A stretch of DNA of 64,000 nt from Mesorhizobium huakuii (GCF_030160235.1 NZ_BSNY01000009.1:62001-126000), one strand, 5' to 3'. Positions 10,287-21,635 are shown, counted from the stretch's first letter. Notes: generated from the letters alone by a model not told the origin. Program-made: numbers and translations.

Positions 10287-11321
10287 TTACTTCTGCAGTT
10301 CGGTCCAGATCTTGGTGTAGAGTTCCTGCGTTTCCGGTGCGCACATCTTCTGGAATTCGCCTTTCGGCTTGGCATCGGCCGGAATGACGACTTCCGGCGC
10401 GTCCTTCATGTCGGCCGGCATGTATTTATCCGAGCCGGTGATGGCGTTGGCATAGCGGTGGAAGGCCGAGAGGCCAGCCGCGTTTTCCGGATCCATGATG
10501 AAGTTCTGGAACAGCTTGGCGTTCTCGACGTTCTTGGCTTCCTTCAGGACGACGACGTTGTCGCTCCACAGGCCAAAGCCTTCCTTCGGATAGTTGTAGT
10601 GGATGGCCGCATTGGCCAGACGCTGGCGCAGCGCCGAGCCGTTCCAGTCGCTGGTTGCCTTGAAGTCGCCGGCGCCCATCTTCTCGATGGTGTTGTATTC
10701 CATCGCGATCCAGTTCGGCTTGGCCGCCACCAAAAGGTCGCGCACCTTCTTCAGCACCGCCTTGTCGTCGGTGCATTGCTGGCCGCCGACATATTTGATC
10801 GCCGCGAAGATGACGTCATTCATCTCGGGAACGACGTTGACCTTGCCCTTCAGCTCGTCGGGCGTGTTGAAGACGATGCCCCACGTATCGGCCGGCCCCT
10901 TGTAGGCATCGGTGTTGACGACGACGCCGATCGTGCCCCAGGCCCACGGCACGGAATATTTGCGGCCCGGATCGAATTCGGGATTGGCCCATTCCGGCGC
11001 GACGTTCTTGAAGTTCTCCATCTTGCCCGGATCGGTCTCGAGCAGGAGGCCTTCCTTGATCCAAATCGGCACGTAGGTCTGCGACGGCACGGCGATGTCG
11101 AAGCCGGTGCCGCCCTGCCGGACCTTGGCGAGCGCGGTGTCGTTGGAATCGTAATCGGTGATCGACACCTTGATGTTGTATTTGGCTTCGAACTTCTTGA
11201 TCACGTCGGGGCTGGTGTAGTTGCCCCAATTGTAGATGTTGAGCACGCCATCGGCGCGGGCCAGGCCCGTCGAAGCGAGCAGCGCCAACCCCATGGCGGT
11301 CGCTGTTGTCTTCCAGTTCAT
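10287..11321 (-). CDS. Polyamine-type ABC transporter substrate-binding protein
   Basis: 344 residues from the ATG at 11321, which has GGGAG eight bases upstream; an earlier ATG at 11336 lacks a ribosome site. A Sec signal peptide ends near LARA-DG, followed by GVLNIYNWGNYTSPDVIKKF, the hallmark start of spermidine/putrescine-binding proteins (PotD/PotF). Tryptophan and acidic residues that line the polyamine pocket are plausible here (PWAWGTIGVVVNTD, SDWNGSALRQ). Periplasmic. Last gene of a leftward operon after the ATPase and two permeases. The exact amine is not determined; putrescine or a modified polyamine is inferred from the neighbouring amidohydrolase genes. Confidence 0.9.
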   Translation of the reverse strand: MNWKTTATAMGLALLASTGLARADGVLNIYNWGNYTSPDVIKKFEAKYNIKVSITDYDSNDTALAKVRQGGTGFDIAVPSQTYVPIWIKEGLLLETDPGKMENFKNVAPEWANPEFDPGRKYSVPWAWGTIGVVVNTDAYKGPADTWGIVFNTPDELKGKVNVVPEMNDVIFAAIKYVGGQQCTDDKAVLKKVRDLLVAAKPNWIAMEYNTIEKMGAGDFKATSDWNGSALRQRLANAAIHYNYPKEGFGLWSDNVVVLKEAKNVENAKLFQNFIMDPENAAGLSAFHRYANAITGSDKYMPADMKDAPEVVIPADAKPKGEFQKMCAPETQELYTKIWTELQK

Positions 11322-11344
11322 CGTTCTAGCTCCCATTTCAGGTT

Positions 11345-12145
11345 TCAGTCTCGTTTCCTGCTGACGAAGAAAAACAACGTGACGATCGCGACCGAAAGCA
11401 GCAGGAAGGCGGTCGATATCGCGTTGATCTCGGGTGTGACGCCACGGCGGATCTGGCCGAGCATGTAAGTGGGCAGCGTGTCCTGGCCGCCCGATTTGAC
11501 GAACTCGGTGATGACGACGTCATCGAGCGAGATGACGAAGGCCAGCATCAGGCCGGCCAGGATACCGGGCCACAAAAGCGGCAGCGTGATGCGGCGGAAG
11601 GTCTTCCACGGCGTCGCGTAGAGATCGGCCGCGGCGCGTTCCAGCGTCAGGTCCATATTCTCCAGCCGCGCCCGGATCGGCAGATAGGCGAATGGAATGC
11701 AGAACGCCGTATGCGCGGCGATCAAATAGCCGAGGCCGGAATAGCCGGTGAAGATCTTGATGCGCGAGAAGAAGATCAGCAGCGCCACGCCGGTGACGAT
11801 CTCGGGCACCATCAGCGGCTGGTTGATCGCCGCATATTTGAAGGTGAGGCCGGGATAGGCAGCGGTGCGCGTGGTGGCAAGTGCCGCCATGGTGGCGAAG
11901 ATGGTCGACAGCACCGCCGCGATGGCACCGATCTGGAACGAGCGCAGCGTTGCGTCGATGACCTGCGTGTTCTGGTATGCCGACTGGAACCATCGCAGCG
12001 AAAAGCCACCCCATTCCGATGTCGAGCTCGCCGCGTTGAAGGCATAGGCGACCAGCACGATGATGGGCAGATAGAGCACAATGAAGCAGGTCGCCGCGAT
12101 CGCCGTGAAGCCCGGCTGGTGCTTGATGGAGAAATTGCTAGCCAT
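11345..12145 (-). CDS. ABC transporter permease, PotC/PotI type
   Basis: 266 residues from the ATG at 12145, preceded by AGGGG; its start overlaps the end of the upstream permease gene by eight bases, favouring coupled translation. Six hydrophobic segments are expected and seen, beginning with GFTAIAATCFIVLYLPIIVLVAYAF split over residues 10-35. The EAA loop that docks on the ATPase reads ERAAADLYATPWKTF-RRITLPLLWPGI. Inner membrane subunit of the importer; type-I permease of the polyamine family. Confidence 0.9.
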   Translation of the reverse strand: MASNFSIKHQPGFTAIAATCFIVLYLPIIVLVAYAFNAASSTSEWGGFSLRWFQSAYQNTQVIDATLRSFQIGAIAAVLSTIFATMAALATTRTAAYPGLTFKYAAINQPLMVPEIVTGVALLIFFSRIKIFTGYSGLGYLIAAHTAFCIPFAYLPIRARLENMDLTLERAAADLYATPWKTFRRITLPLLWPGILAGLMLAFVISLDDVVITEFVKSGGQDTLPTYMLGQIRRGVTPEINAISTAFLLLSVAIVTLFFFVSRKRD

Positions 12146-13057
12146 GACGCACCCCTGACTTGCCGGCGTTGCGCACATAGGCAAGCAGCGCCAGCATGAC
12201 GATGACCATCACAGTGATCGACAATGCCGAGCCAAGCGGCCAGTTGCGGCCTTGTCCGAACTGCAATTCGATCAGGTTGGACAGCATCATGTTCTTGCCG
12301 CCGCCAAGCACGACCGGCGTCACATAGGCGCCGAGAGCCGGGATGAAGACCAGGATCGAGCCGGCAATGACGCCGGGTTTGACCAGCGGGAAAATGATCT
12401 TCCGCAACACCTTGAAGCGTGTCGCGTAGAGATCATAACCGGCCTCGACCAGGCGGAAATCGAGCTTCTCCATGCTGGCATAGATCGGCAGCACCATCAG
12501 CGGCAGGTAGACATAGGCCATGCCGATCAGGATCGCGGTGTCGGTGTAGAGGATCTGGATCGGCGCCGAGATAATGCCGAGCTTGAGCAGGATCGTATTG
12601 ATGATGCCTTCGTTGCGGATGATCTGCAGCACCGCGAAGGTGCGGATCAGGAGGTTTGTCCAGAACGGGATGGTGATCAGGAACAGCCAGAGATCCCTGG
12701 TCTTCTCGCTGCGCGTGGCCATGAAATAGGCGGTCGGGAACCCGAGCGCCAAAGTGGCCAGCGTCGTCACCACCGCAAGCTTGATCGAGCGCCAGAAGAT
12801 GGTGACATGCGCCGCCGCGAGCGAAAGCGTATCGTCGAAAATATCCCGTTCCATGAACACCGATATCCAGGCATCGGGCGAAAACTGCCATTTCACGTCG
12901 CCATAGGCGCCGGGCGTCAGGAACGAGTAGACGAGCACGATCAGCAACGGGCCGGTCGCGGCGAGCAGGATGACCAGCAGCGCCGGCGCTGACAAAAGCC
13001 AGCGGTCACGGACATCACGTCGTTCCGCTGCCTTGGCGACTTCTTCAGCGGTGGCCA

Positions 13058-13058
<1 letters not shown>
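12138..13058 (-). CDS. ABC transporter permease, PotB/PotH type
   Basis: 306 residues with an N-terminal cytoplasmic stretch, then about six membrane segments (first one LLSAPALLVILLAATGPLL). The EAA loop is VEAGYDLYATRFKVL followed by RKIIFPLVKPGVIAG. TNLLIRTFAVLQIIRNEGIIN is typical of PotB/PotH. Its first base overlaps the ATPase stop by one and its end overlaps the next permease, so the four transporter genes form one transcription unit. Confidence 0.9.
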
Positions 13059-14152
<1,094 letters not shown>

Positions 14153-14291
14153 GATTACGCCTCACTGTTGACCCCGCTCTTGCTGGCGGAGCTGTTCCCC
14201 TGTTCGATGTGACCACACGCCCGGTAGGTTGGCAAGCCCGGCATTGAATCACAGTTCAGTCCGTCTTTAGCCAGCAAGCCTCATGCCATTG

Positions 14292-15971
14292 TCAGGCCTT
14301 ATAGGTGATCTTGCCGCCGCAAATCGTCGTCACCGGGCGCACCTTGTGCAGGTCGGCCGGGGCCGTCTTCTCGATATCGGCCGACAGAACCACCAGATCG
14401 GCCATATAGCCTGATTTCAGTGTACCTTTGCGGTGTTCGGCGAATTCGGCATAGGCGCCCTCGACCGTGTAGGCGGCCAGTGATTCCTGCAGCGAGAAAC
14501 TTTGGTCCGGGTCGCTGTCTGCCCATGGTTTGCGCATCACTGCCGCCTGAATGCCCAGGATCGGGTCGATCGGCGACACCGGCCAGTCCGAGGCGAAGAC
14601 GACATGCGCGCCGGCATTCTTCAGGGTTCGCCAGGCATAGCTCAGCGGCCAGCGGGCCGGCCCGATACGCGACACGGTCGGCTCCAGCGGGAAATCCATG
14701 GCGCCGGGCGGATGCGGCGGCTGCATTGAGGCGATGACGCCGAGTTCGGCGAAGCGCGGCACGTCCGATGTGGTGGTGACCTCGATGTGTTCGATGCGAT
14801 GGCGGCTGTCGCGCTTGCCATTGGCCTTTTGCGCCGCCTCGTAGCCGTCGAGCACCGCACGCACCGCGCCATCGCCGATCGAGTGCACCGCGATCTGCAG
14901 CCCGCGCCTGTCGACGGCAACGGCCAGATCGATGAACTGCTGCGGCGTGAACAGCGGCTCGCCCACCCAGTCGGGGCGATCGGCATAGGGCTCGACCATG
15001 ACAGCCGTCCAGGAATCGAGCACGCCGTCATAGAACACCTTGACCATGCCCGATGACAGCCACTCGCTGTTGTAGCGCTCGGCCATGACGGATGCCTTGT
15101 CGAGCATGTCGAGCGTCATGAAATTCTTGTAGTGGAACGGGATCTGCACGCGGCAGGGCAAGCCCTCCTCGGCGTCGATCTCGGCCAGCAGTTCGAGCTG
15201 GTAGAGATTGCCGTCCATGTTCTGGATAGAGGTGATGCCGTGGCGCGCGCACCAGGCGAGGCCGCGCCGCATGATGTCGCGGTCGGCGGCGCGTTCGGCC
15301 GCGGACGGCATCGGATCCGGCTCGCCCCCGGTCGCCAGCCCCAGCCGCACCCGGCCCTCGCCGGCAAGATCGAGCACCGGGCCGAAAGCCTCGCCCTCGC
15401 GCAACTCGCCGGCCGCCAGGCCATCCTCGCCCATGACGATTTCATTGCCCGGACCAAGCGCGCGGCCATGCAGGATGCCTGCCATCTCCAGCGCCTTGGT
15501 GTTGGCCCACATCGTGTGGTGGTCGGGCGCGGCCATGCAGAACGGGCGATCCGGCAGGATTTGATCGAGATGGTGGCGCGTCACCCGCTCGTCGCCGAGC
15601 ACGGTGTAGTCGACGCCTTGCCCGACCAGCATTTTCGCCTCGGGCTTGGTCGACGCATAGTCGCGGATCGCCTTTTGCAGCGCCTCGAAGCCATGGACAC
15701 CGCCAAGCTGAAGATGCGCGAGCTCGGCCCCTCCCGAGAACAGATGCATGTGGGCTTCGATGAAACCGGGCAGGACCGAACCGCCCTTGGCGTCGATCAC
15801 CTGTGTGGCCGCTCCCTTGAGCTCTTCGATGGCGGCGCGGCTGCCAACGGCGATGATGGCGCCGTCCTTGACGGCAACGGCCTCGGCGACGGGATTGCCA
15901 CCGTCCATGGTCAGCACACGACCATTGATGACGATCAGATCCGCACTGTGACCCGCACCCGTAACAGACAT
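14292..15971 (-). CDS. YtcJ-type metal-dependent amidohydrolase
   Basis: 559 residues from the ATG at 15971, which has GGAG six bases upstream; a longer frame from 16058 adds 29 unconserved residues. ADLIVINGRVLTMDGG and VLPGFIEAHMHLFSGG carry the amidohydrolase entry motif with the metal-binding HxH (HMH). QIAVHSIGDGAVRAVLDGYE, HRIEHIE and FASDWPVSPIDP supply the later metal ligands. This amidohydrolase_3 family hydrolyses N-acyl or cyclic amide bonds in varied small molecules. Next to polyamine transport and an acetylpolyamine deacetylase-like gene it may act on an amide of the imported amine, but no substrate is shown. Divergent from the TetR gene. Confidence 0.85.
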   Translation of the reverse strand: MSVTGAGHSADLIVINGRVLTMDGGNPVAEAVAVKDGAIIAVGSRAAIEELKGAATQVIDAKGGSVLPGFIEAHMHLFSGGAELAHLQLGGVHGFEALQKAIRDYASTKPEAKMLVGQGVDYTVLGDERVTRHHLDQILPDRPFCMAAPDHHTMWANTKALEMAGILHGRALGPGNEIVMGEDGLAAGELREGEAFGPVLDLAGEGRVRLGLATGGEPDPMPSAAERAADRDIMRRGLAWCARHGITSIQNMDGNLYQLELLAEIDAEEGLPCRVQIPFHYKNFMTLDMLDKASVMAERYNSEWLSSGMVKVFYDGVLDSWTAVMVEPYADRPDWVGEPLFTPQQFIDLAVAVDRRGLQIAVHSIGDGAVRAVLDGYEAAQKANGKRDSRHRIEHIEVTTTSDVPRFAELGVIASMQPPHPPGAMDFPLEPTVSRIGPARWPLSYAWRTLKNAGAHVVFASDWPVSPIDPILGIQAAVMRKPWADSDPDQSFSLQESLAAYTVEGAYAEFAEHRKGTLKSGYMADLVVLSADIEKTAPADLHKVRPVTTICGGKITYKA

Positions 15972-16095
15972 CGCGACTCCGCGCTTTTGATGACCGAATG
16001 AGACCGACAGCCCTGAGCTCAACGAACTGCCACCCACCGGAGCGGCGCCACGGAACAAAAACGATGCCAGTCCGCTGTCTTCGAAATTCCCCTTG

Positions 16096-16120
16096 TTATC
16101 CCTAGGGACAGCGTGGATAA
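16096..16120. promoter_or_regulatory. Candidate TetR operator, TTATCC-N13-GGATAA
   Basis: A perfect 6+6 inverted repeat spans 25 bp in the divergent region between the amidohydrolase and TetR genes, the location and size expected for a TetR-type site. It contains an internal CCCTAGGG palindrome. No second copy was recognised in the window, so this is a positional inference. Confidence 0.35.
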
Positions 16121-16143
16121 AGAATGCGACTGATTATTCGCGT

Positions 16144-16172
16144 TTGTCAACATGCGGAATTTAGAATGTATT
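16144..16172 (+). promoter_or_regulatory. Putative promoter of the TetR-deacetylase unit
   Basis: TTGTCA, a 17-bp spacer and TGTATT fit a housekeeping-type promoter whose transcript would start near 16179. This would put the ATG at 16124 upstream of the RNA start and supports GTG 16229 as the true start of the TetR gene. Confidence 0.4.
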
Positions 16173-16228
16173 GGGGGCAGCACCCTGCGCTTGTGTTGGG
16201 ACCAGGCGGGGAACGAGGACATCGAGCA

Positions 16229-16882
16229 GTGAAGCGCAGTCTCGACCGCAAAACCAGGATAGCGCTCGAGCCGCGCAAGCAGCCGCGGCAGCAACGGTCG
16301 AGCAAGGTGGTCGACCGCATTCTCGACGCGGCGCTGATCTTGACACGGGAGCAAGGAACCAGGACGCCGACGACGCTCGCCATAGCGCAGCGCGCGGGCC
16401 TGTCGGTCGGTTCGGTCTACCAGTACTTCCCCAACAAGGAAGCCATTCTTCTGGACCTCGCCCGGCGTTGGCTGTCCTCCTTTCCCGAGGTGATCGAGAA
16501 GCGCATCAAGGTCCCCCGGCCCACCAACCGCGAAGAATTCCGGCGCGAAGTGCGCAAGCTCTTCATCGACACGTCCAGTATCTATCTCGAAAACGCGACC
16601 CTGATGCCGGTGATCGAGGCCATTTCCGGCAACGCCGATCTCAGGCCTATCCAGGACGAATATGATCAGCAGATCATCGCGCTTTACGCCGCCTGGCTGC
16701 GGCACGTGAATCCGGCTCTCGAAGACAAGATAGCCAAACGGCTCGGCCTGGTGATGATGGAGGTCGGGCACGCCTGCCGGCTGGTCGGACTGAAGAGAGA
16801 TCGCAGGACATACGACCTCATCGAGGACGATGTCGAAACCATGTGGCTCGCTTTGGTGAGCCCCTATCTCAACCTGGACTGA
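16229..16882 (+). CDS. TetR/AcrR-family transcriptional regulator
   Basis: 217 residues from GTG 16229, chosen because a promoter-like sequence lies between it and the earlier ATG at 16124, and because the family usually begins with a short basic tail before the HTH. The HTH occupies about residues 25-70 in this numbering: RSSKVVDRILDAALILTREQG, then TTLAIAQRAGLSVGSVYQYFPNKEAIL, a textbook TetR recognition helix. The C-terminal ligand domain is not assignable. It lies 23 bp before the deacetylase-type gene, probably in one unit, and is divergent from the amidohydrolase. A polyamine-derived inducer is inference. Confidence 0.82.
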   Translation: MKRSLDRKTRIALEPRKQPRQQRSSKVVDRILDAALILTREQGTRTPTTLAIAQRAGLSVGSVYQYFPNKEAILLDLARRWLSSFPEVIEKRIKVPRPTNREEFRREVRKLFIDTSSIYLENATLMPVIEAISGNADLRPIQDEYDQQIIALYAAWLRHVNPALEDKIAKRLGLVMMEVGHACRLVGLKRDRRTYDLIEDDVETMWLALVSPYLNLD

Positions 16883-16905
16883 TTTCGCATTTCGAGAGGA
16901 ATTTC

Positions 16906-17937
<1,032 letters not shown>

Positions 17938-17978
17938 ACCGGCCCGCAAAAGCAAGGACTGATAGCAACAGGCACGAC

Positions 17979-18007
17979 GGAAAAGGGCGGCATATCAGCC
18001 CTTTTCC
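17979..18007. terminator. Bidirectional terminator between converging genes
   Basis: GGAAAAGGGC (17979-17988) and its perfect complement GCCCTTTTCC (17998-18007) form a 10-bp stem with a 9-base loop, in the 73-bp gap between two converging genes. The A- and T-rich outer ends suit termination in both directions. Confidence 0.7.
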
Positions 18008-18010
18008 AAG

Positions 18011-19198
18011 CTACGCAACCGTGCTCGGCGTGGCCATCGTTGCGGCTGCCTTGCGTGAGTGGCCGAGATAATAGACCGCCGCCGCCGCGATGACACCGGC
18101 TGCCAGGATGGCCATCGCCAGAACCGGCCGGTACCAGAACCAGGCAATCGCGATCGTCGTCGCGCCGACCAGGATCGCCAGGAAGAAGGCGATGATGCCG
18201 GTTCCCATCCGCGCCATGCTGCCGAGGAACGGGATGACGTCGAGGATCACGCCGATCGGGCTGAGGAACAGGGCAAAGCCGATGGTCAGCAGCAAAAGGC
18301 CGGCGGCGCGCAGCAGCCAGGTGATCAGCGTGTTGGCGCTCACCGCCTCGGCGAACATCTTGTCGGCCGGCACGTTGCCGGTATCGACCATCAGCAGCGC
18401 ATCGCCCGCTTGCGTCTGGTAGGGCTCGAAGCGGCTGCCGGCCTGCCGCGCGACGATGCTGACCACGCCGAGCGGCGCCAGTTCGTAGCCGATGCGGTAG
18501 TCGCCCAATGCCGGCGTCGTGTTGTCGTTGCCGAGATAGATCTTGCCGTCGACGATGCTGAGCGGCTTCGTCCCGGCATAGGCGGCCTTGATCGCCGCCG
18601 ACTGATTAGCCGACAGTGAATAGTTCTTGTCGCCGTCGATGCGATCCAGCACCGGCGTGTCCAGATCGAAGGCGACGAGCTTGCCTTCAGGGATCTGGAA
18701 GGCGTGGCTGTGGATCGCCATCGGCGGGTTCTGATGGCCGTCCGGCTTCTTGAAGTCCGAAGAGTCGATCTGGCTGTCGTCCCACACTTTCGAATAGCTG
18801 TAGGTGGTCTCCGTCTCCTCGCCGCCGCCAAGCTTCTTGGTGGTCTCGGATTTGGACTCCTCCTTCCACTGGTACATCTCGACGCTGCGCGACAGGCGCA
18901 GTCCTTGCGCGGCGATGCCGAAATCCGGATCCGACAGGCCGCTATCGGCCGTCACCGGCCCGCTGACATGCACCAGCTTGCCGTCATTACCGGAATCGAC
19001 GCTGTCGGCGTTGATCGAGACCACGGCGCCGGCGCCTTCGGCCAGCGAGCGCGCCGTCTGCACGGCGCGGCCCTCGTTCCAGAAAAGCCCGATGACCATC
19101 AGCACGATCAAGAGCAGGCCGAAGATGACCCCACCGACTGTGCGCTTGATCCGTCCGAACCACGAGACGGAAGTAACTTCCCGAAATGAATCGCTCAT
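18011..19198 (-). CDS. TMEM43 family membrane protein
   Basis: 395 residues from ATG 19198, which has a strong GGGGGG ribosome site; a longer frame from 19270 is not conserved-looking. One membrane segment near the N-terminus (VIFGLLLIVLMVIGLFWNEG) is followed by a long soluble domain with the family feature that inserts W/E-rich VEMYQWKEES, and then three or four membrane segments at the C-terminus (ITWLLRAAGLLLLTIGFALFL onward). This is the TMEM43/LUMA family, whose bacterial role is unknown. It is divergent from visN with over 500 bp between, and shows no link to motility beyond position. Confidence 0.8.
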   Translation of the reverse strand: MSDSFREVTSVSWFGRIKRTVGGVIFGLLLIVLMVIGLFWNEGRAVQTARSLAEGAGAVVSINADSVDSGNDGKLVHVSGPVTADSGLSDPDFGIAAQGLRLSRSVEMYQWKEESKSETTKKLGGGEETETTYSYSKVWDDSQIDSSDFKKPDGHQNPPMAIHSHAFQIPEGKLVAFDLDTPVLDRIDGDKNYSLSANQSAAIKAAYAGTKPLSIVDGKIYLGNDNTTPALGDYRIGYELAPLGVVSIVARQAGSRFEPYQTQAGDALLMVDTGNVPADKMFAEAVSANTLITWLLRAAGLLLLTIGFALFLSPIGVILDVIPFLGSMARMGTGIIAFFLAILVGATTIAIAWFWYRPVLAMAILAAGVIAAAAVYYLGHSRKAAATMATPSTVA

Positions 19199-19705
19199 CG
19201 TTTCCCCCCGAAACAAAAGATGCCAGGAGCCCGCATGGCACTGCCGCGGACGACCGCGGCTGCAATGCAACTACGAACTCCATTGCCGAAGGTGCCCACC
19301 CCTCCGACACTTGCGAAACTATCGCATCGGGCAGAGCGCGGATATGGCCGGCTTGCGCAGTCCCGGCATTTTCACACGCTCGAAGGCCGCGAAAATCGGC
19401 CTCTGAGTCGCGTGCGAGTCCGCCGGATTCGATTTTGTCAAATCGCGTTTGATGTCGGATTCATCTGCGGGTAGATTAGACCCGAATCAGCCGGTCCTCG
19501 GGGGGCGCGGCGACCACCCAAAGTCTCACGTTCCGGAGTTTTCCGGCGCCAGACGCGGATGTTCTTCGCGTTCCCTGAATGGATTCCGTCTGGTTGGGCG
19601 CGGCCCCGCGCCTCGTGTGTGTCTCGTAAAAGTAACGCGTTTTCGGGTTCGGCGGCTGGCTTCCAGCATCCGGACGGCAGAAACGATTCCGGCCAAAAGC
19701 AGCAA
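19199..19705. other. Long intergenic region upstream of visN
   Basis: About 507 bp with no supported gene. It must carry the TMEM43 promoter and the visN promoter. One promoter-like pair was seen (19449-19477). Neither the CAAG/CAAG/TA flagellar motif nor a TTAA-N7-TTAA site is present, in line with visN being the top of the hierarchy. Confidence 0.6.
19449..19477 (+). promoter_or_regulatory. Putative visN promoter
   Basis: TTGATG (19449-19454), a 17-bp spacer and TAGATT (19472-19477) resemble a housekeeping promoter. The transcript would carry a leader of about 220 bases before visN, which is long enough for added control. Confidence 0.4.
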
Positions 19706-20416
19706 ATGAGCAGTCCCGCCGCGCTTCTTCAATCCGACACATTGGGCTCGCGCCTGACGTCGCGCGGTGATCTGACCAGCTTTTTCATGGAGCTGACCGC
19801 CGAGATCGGCGCCGACAGCTACATGCTGGTTGCCATCGTCCACGACCAGGACCGCAACGATGCGCGCATCGTCTCCTCGAACTGGATCTTCGACGCCATC
19901 GAACTGATCGGCAAGCGGCTGATCGCCAGCCTTGCCCAGGGACCCCTCACGGTCGCGCCCGGTATCCGTCCGAGGCCACTGGTGGCAGCAGAGGCGCCTG
20001 ATGCCGACGGGCTGGTCTCCGGCGAAGAGGCCCGCCTTCTCGACGTGCTCGGCCATGCCGAGATCTACTCCCTGCGGCTGAATGTCGGCCGCCAGCGCCT
20101 GTTCGCCCTGTTCTCGGCGGCGACATCAGGCCATATCGACCAGCCGGCGCTGATGAAGGCGCAGTTGAAATGCTGCTACGCGCTCTCGCATATCCCGCAG
20201 CTGATCGCCGCCGCCGCCATGCAGGATCCGCTGTCCGACCGCGAGCGCGAATGCCTGTTCTGGGTCTCGGAAGGCAAGACCACCGATGAGGTGGCGGTCA
20301 TCCTTGGAGTCTCCTCCAATACCGTCAACAGCTACATCACCCACGCCATCCAGAAGTTCGCTGCCAGCAACCGTGCGATGGCCATCGCCACGGCGATCAG
20401 GAGTGGCATCATTTGA
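19706..20416 (+). CDS. visN: LuxR-family regulator VisN, top of the flagellar hierarchy
   Basis: 236 residues from ATG 19706; an in-frame ATG at 19559 would add 49 low-complexity residues not expected in VisN. The N-terminal part is an autoinducer-binding-like ligand domain; the C-terminal LuxR HTH reads LSDRERECLFWVSEGKT, then EVAVILGVSSNTVNSYI, about residues 170-225. In Sinorhizobium VisN and VisR act as a heterodimer that switches on the motility cascade. The end overlaps visR by four bases. The Shine-Dalgarno is weak (AGCAGC). Confidence 0.88.
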   Translation: MSSPAALLQSDTLGSRLTSRGDLTSFFMELTAEIGADSYMLVAIVHDQDRNDARIVSSNWIFDAIELIGKRLIASLAQGPLTVAPGIRPRPLVAAEAPDADGLVSGEEARLLDVLGHAEIYSLRLNVGRQRLFALFSAATSGHIDQPALMKAQLKCCYALSHIPQLIAAAAMQDPLSDRERECLFWVSEGKTTDEVAVILGVSSNTVNSYITHAIQKFAASNRAMAIATAIRSGII

Positions 20417-21183
20417 AACACGCCGACATCAAGGACGCCGCGGAGGCCCTTTTCAACGAACAGCGCAGCCCCTTCGGCGCCTTCTCACTCAGCTCCGAAA
20501 CACATCACGCCGTCACCATTCCCGACGCCGTGCGCCGCTGCCGCTGGATTTCGGTCGACATCAATGCCTCGGCCTTCGGCCTGTACTTCGTCAGTCCGTC
20601 GCCGGAACGGGCCAGGCTGGTCCCATGCTTCGATTCCGACTATCCCGGCATCGCCGTGGCGACGAAGTTCATCTCGGGCGCCAATGGCGAGGAGATCGTG
20701 CGCCACACCCACAACTCGACGGAGCCACGCTGGTGGACCGATGACGGCGTCGCGGCCATGGCCGAGATGTTCGGCACCCTTGCCTGGACCGCGCAGATAT
20801 CCCCCCTGGCGCCCGGCACCAGTGGCATTGCCTTTCCCGTCCACGCCGATCGCGGTCAGTGCGGCCTTGTCGTCTTCCTGGGATCGGAGATCGCGCTGCC
20901 GCAGGATGTGCTCTACGAAATCCACGCACGCTGCTTTTCCCTGTTCGCCGCCGTGGCGCGTATCCGCCCCGGCGATGCCGGCAGGATGCGCGCCATCTCC
21001 AAGCGCGAACTCGAATGCCTGAAGCTGACCGCCAACGGCAACACCAGCGAGGAGATCGCGCGGCTCCTGAAGCTGTCGGTGCATACCGCCAACCAGTACC
21101 TGACCCAGTCGACCCAGAAGCTCAACGCCGTCAACCGCAACCAGGCGGTCGCCAAGGCGCTGCGGTTGGGCCTGATCGAGTGA
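20413..21183 (+). CDS. visR: LuxR-family regulator VisR, partner of VisN
   Basis: 256 residues. The start is a TTG at 20413 that overlaps the visN stop in the string TTGA, so translation is probably coupled to visN and keeps the two partners in step. The C-terminal HTH is ISKRELECLKLTANGNTSEE then ARLLKLSVHTANQYL. The N-terminal domain resembles that of LuxR-type ligand sensors; no ligand is known. With VisN it is expected to activate ftcR and, through it, the later flagellar genes. It converges with the flhB-side operon, with only 17 bp between stops. Confidence 0.88.
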   Translation: MKHADIKDAAEALFNEQRSPFGAFSLSSETHHAVTIPDAVRRCRWISVDINASAFGLYFVSPSPERARLVPCFDSDYPGIAVATKFISGANGEEIVRHTHNSTEPRWWTDDGVAAMAEMFGTLAWTAQISPLAPGTSGIAFPVHADRGQCGLVVFLGSEIALPQDVLYEIHARCFSLFAAVARIRPGDAGRMRAISKRELECLKLTANGNTSEEIARLLKLSVHTANQYLTQSTQKLNAVNRNQAVAKALRLGLIE

Positions 21184-21200
21184 TAAAACGATGAGGCGCC

Positions 21201-21635
21201 TCAGAAGGCCAAAGGCTCGACCTTGCGGATCCGGGCCTGTTCGATCACCGCCTCCAGCAGCGCCGTATTGTGCTCGGGGTCCTCGCCGGGCTTTTCGAAC
21301 GACACGTAGTTGACCGCGACCGAATTGCCGGCCTCGCTCAGCGTCAGCTGGAAATAGACGGTCACCCCTGGTGGCCTGAGTTCCAGGTCGAGCACGATGC
21401 GCGGACTGCCACTCCAGTCGACATGCGCCTCGCCGCCATGGCCGAGCTTGAGCGTGCCCGGCATGAAGAACAGCTCCACCGCTGAATCGACCAGATCCGA
21501 AAGGCAGGCGAAATGCTCCAGCCGGATGAAGGCGATGTAGTCGGCGACATCGATCAATCTCAGTTCGCCGACCACCTGCTCGATGGCGCTGGCGACGATG
21601 ATCTCGCGGGATTTTGCGTGCGGTTGGCGGTTCAT
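21201..21635 (-). CDS. Conserved hypothetical protein, last gene of the motA-flhB operon
   Basis: 144 residues, start overlapping the flhB stop in ATGA, so it is translated with flhB. No signal peptide or membrane segment. Sequence begins MNRQPHAKSREIIVASAIEQVVGEL, split by a hydrophobic-acidic alternation, and contains a beta-rich middle (RIVLDLELRPPGVTVYFQLTL is too long to be a membrane helix given its charges). I do not recognise a named family. Its fixed place after flhB suggests a role in export or switch assembly, but this is only from context. Confidence 0.75.
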   Translation of the reverse strand: MNRQPHAKSREIIVASAIEQVVGELRLIDVADYIAFIRLEHFACLSDLVDSAVELFFMPGTLKLGHGGEAHVDWSGSPRIVLDLELRPPGVTVYFQLTLSEAGNSVAVNYVSFEKPGEDPEHNTALLEAVIEQARIRKVEPLAF

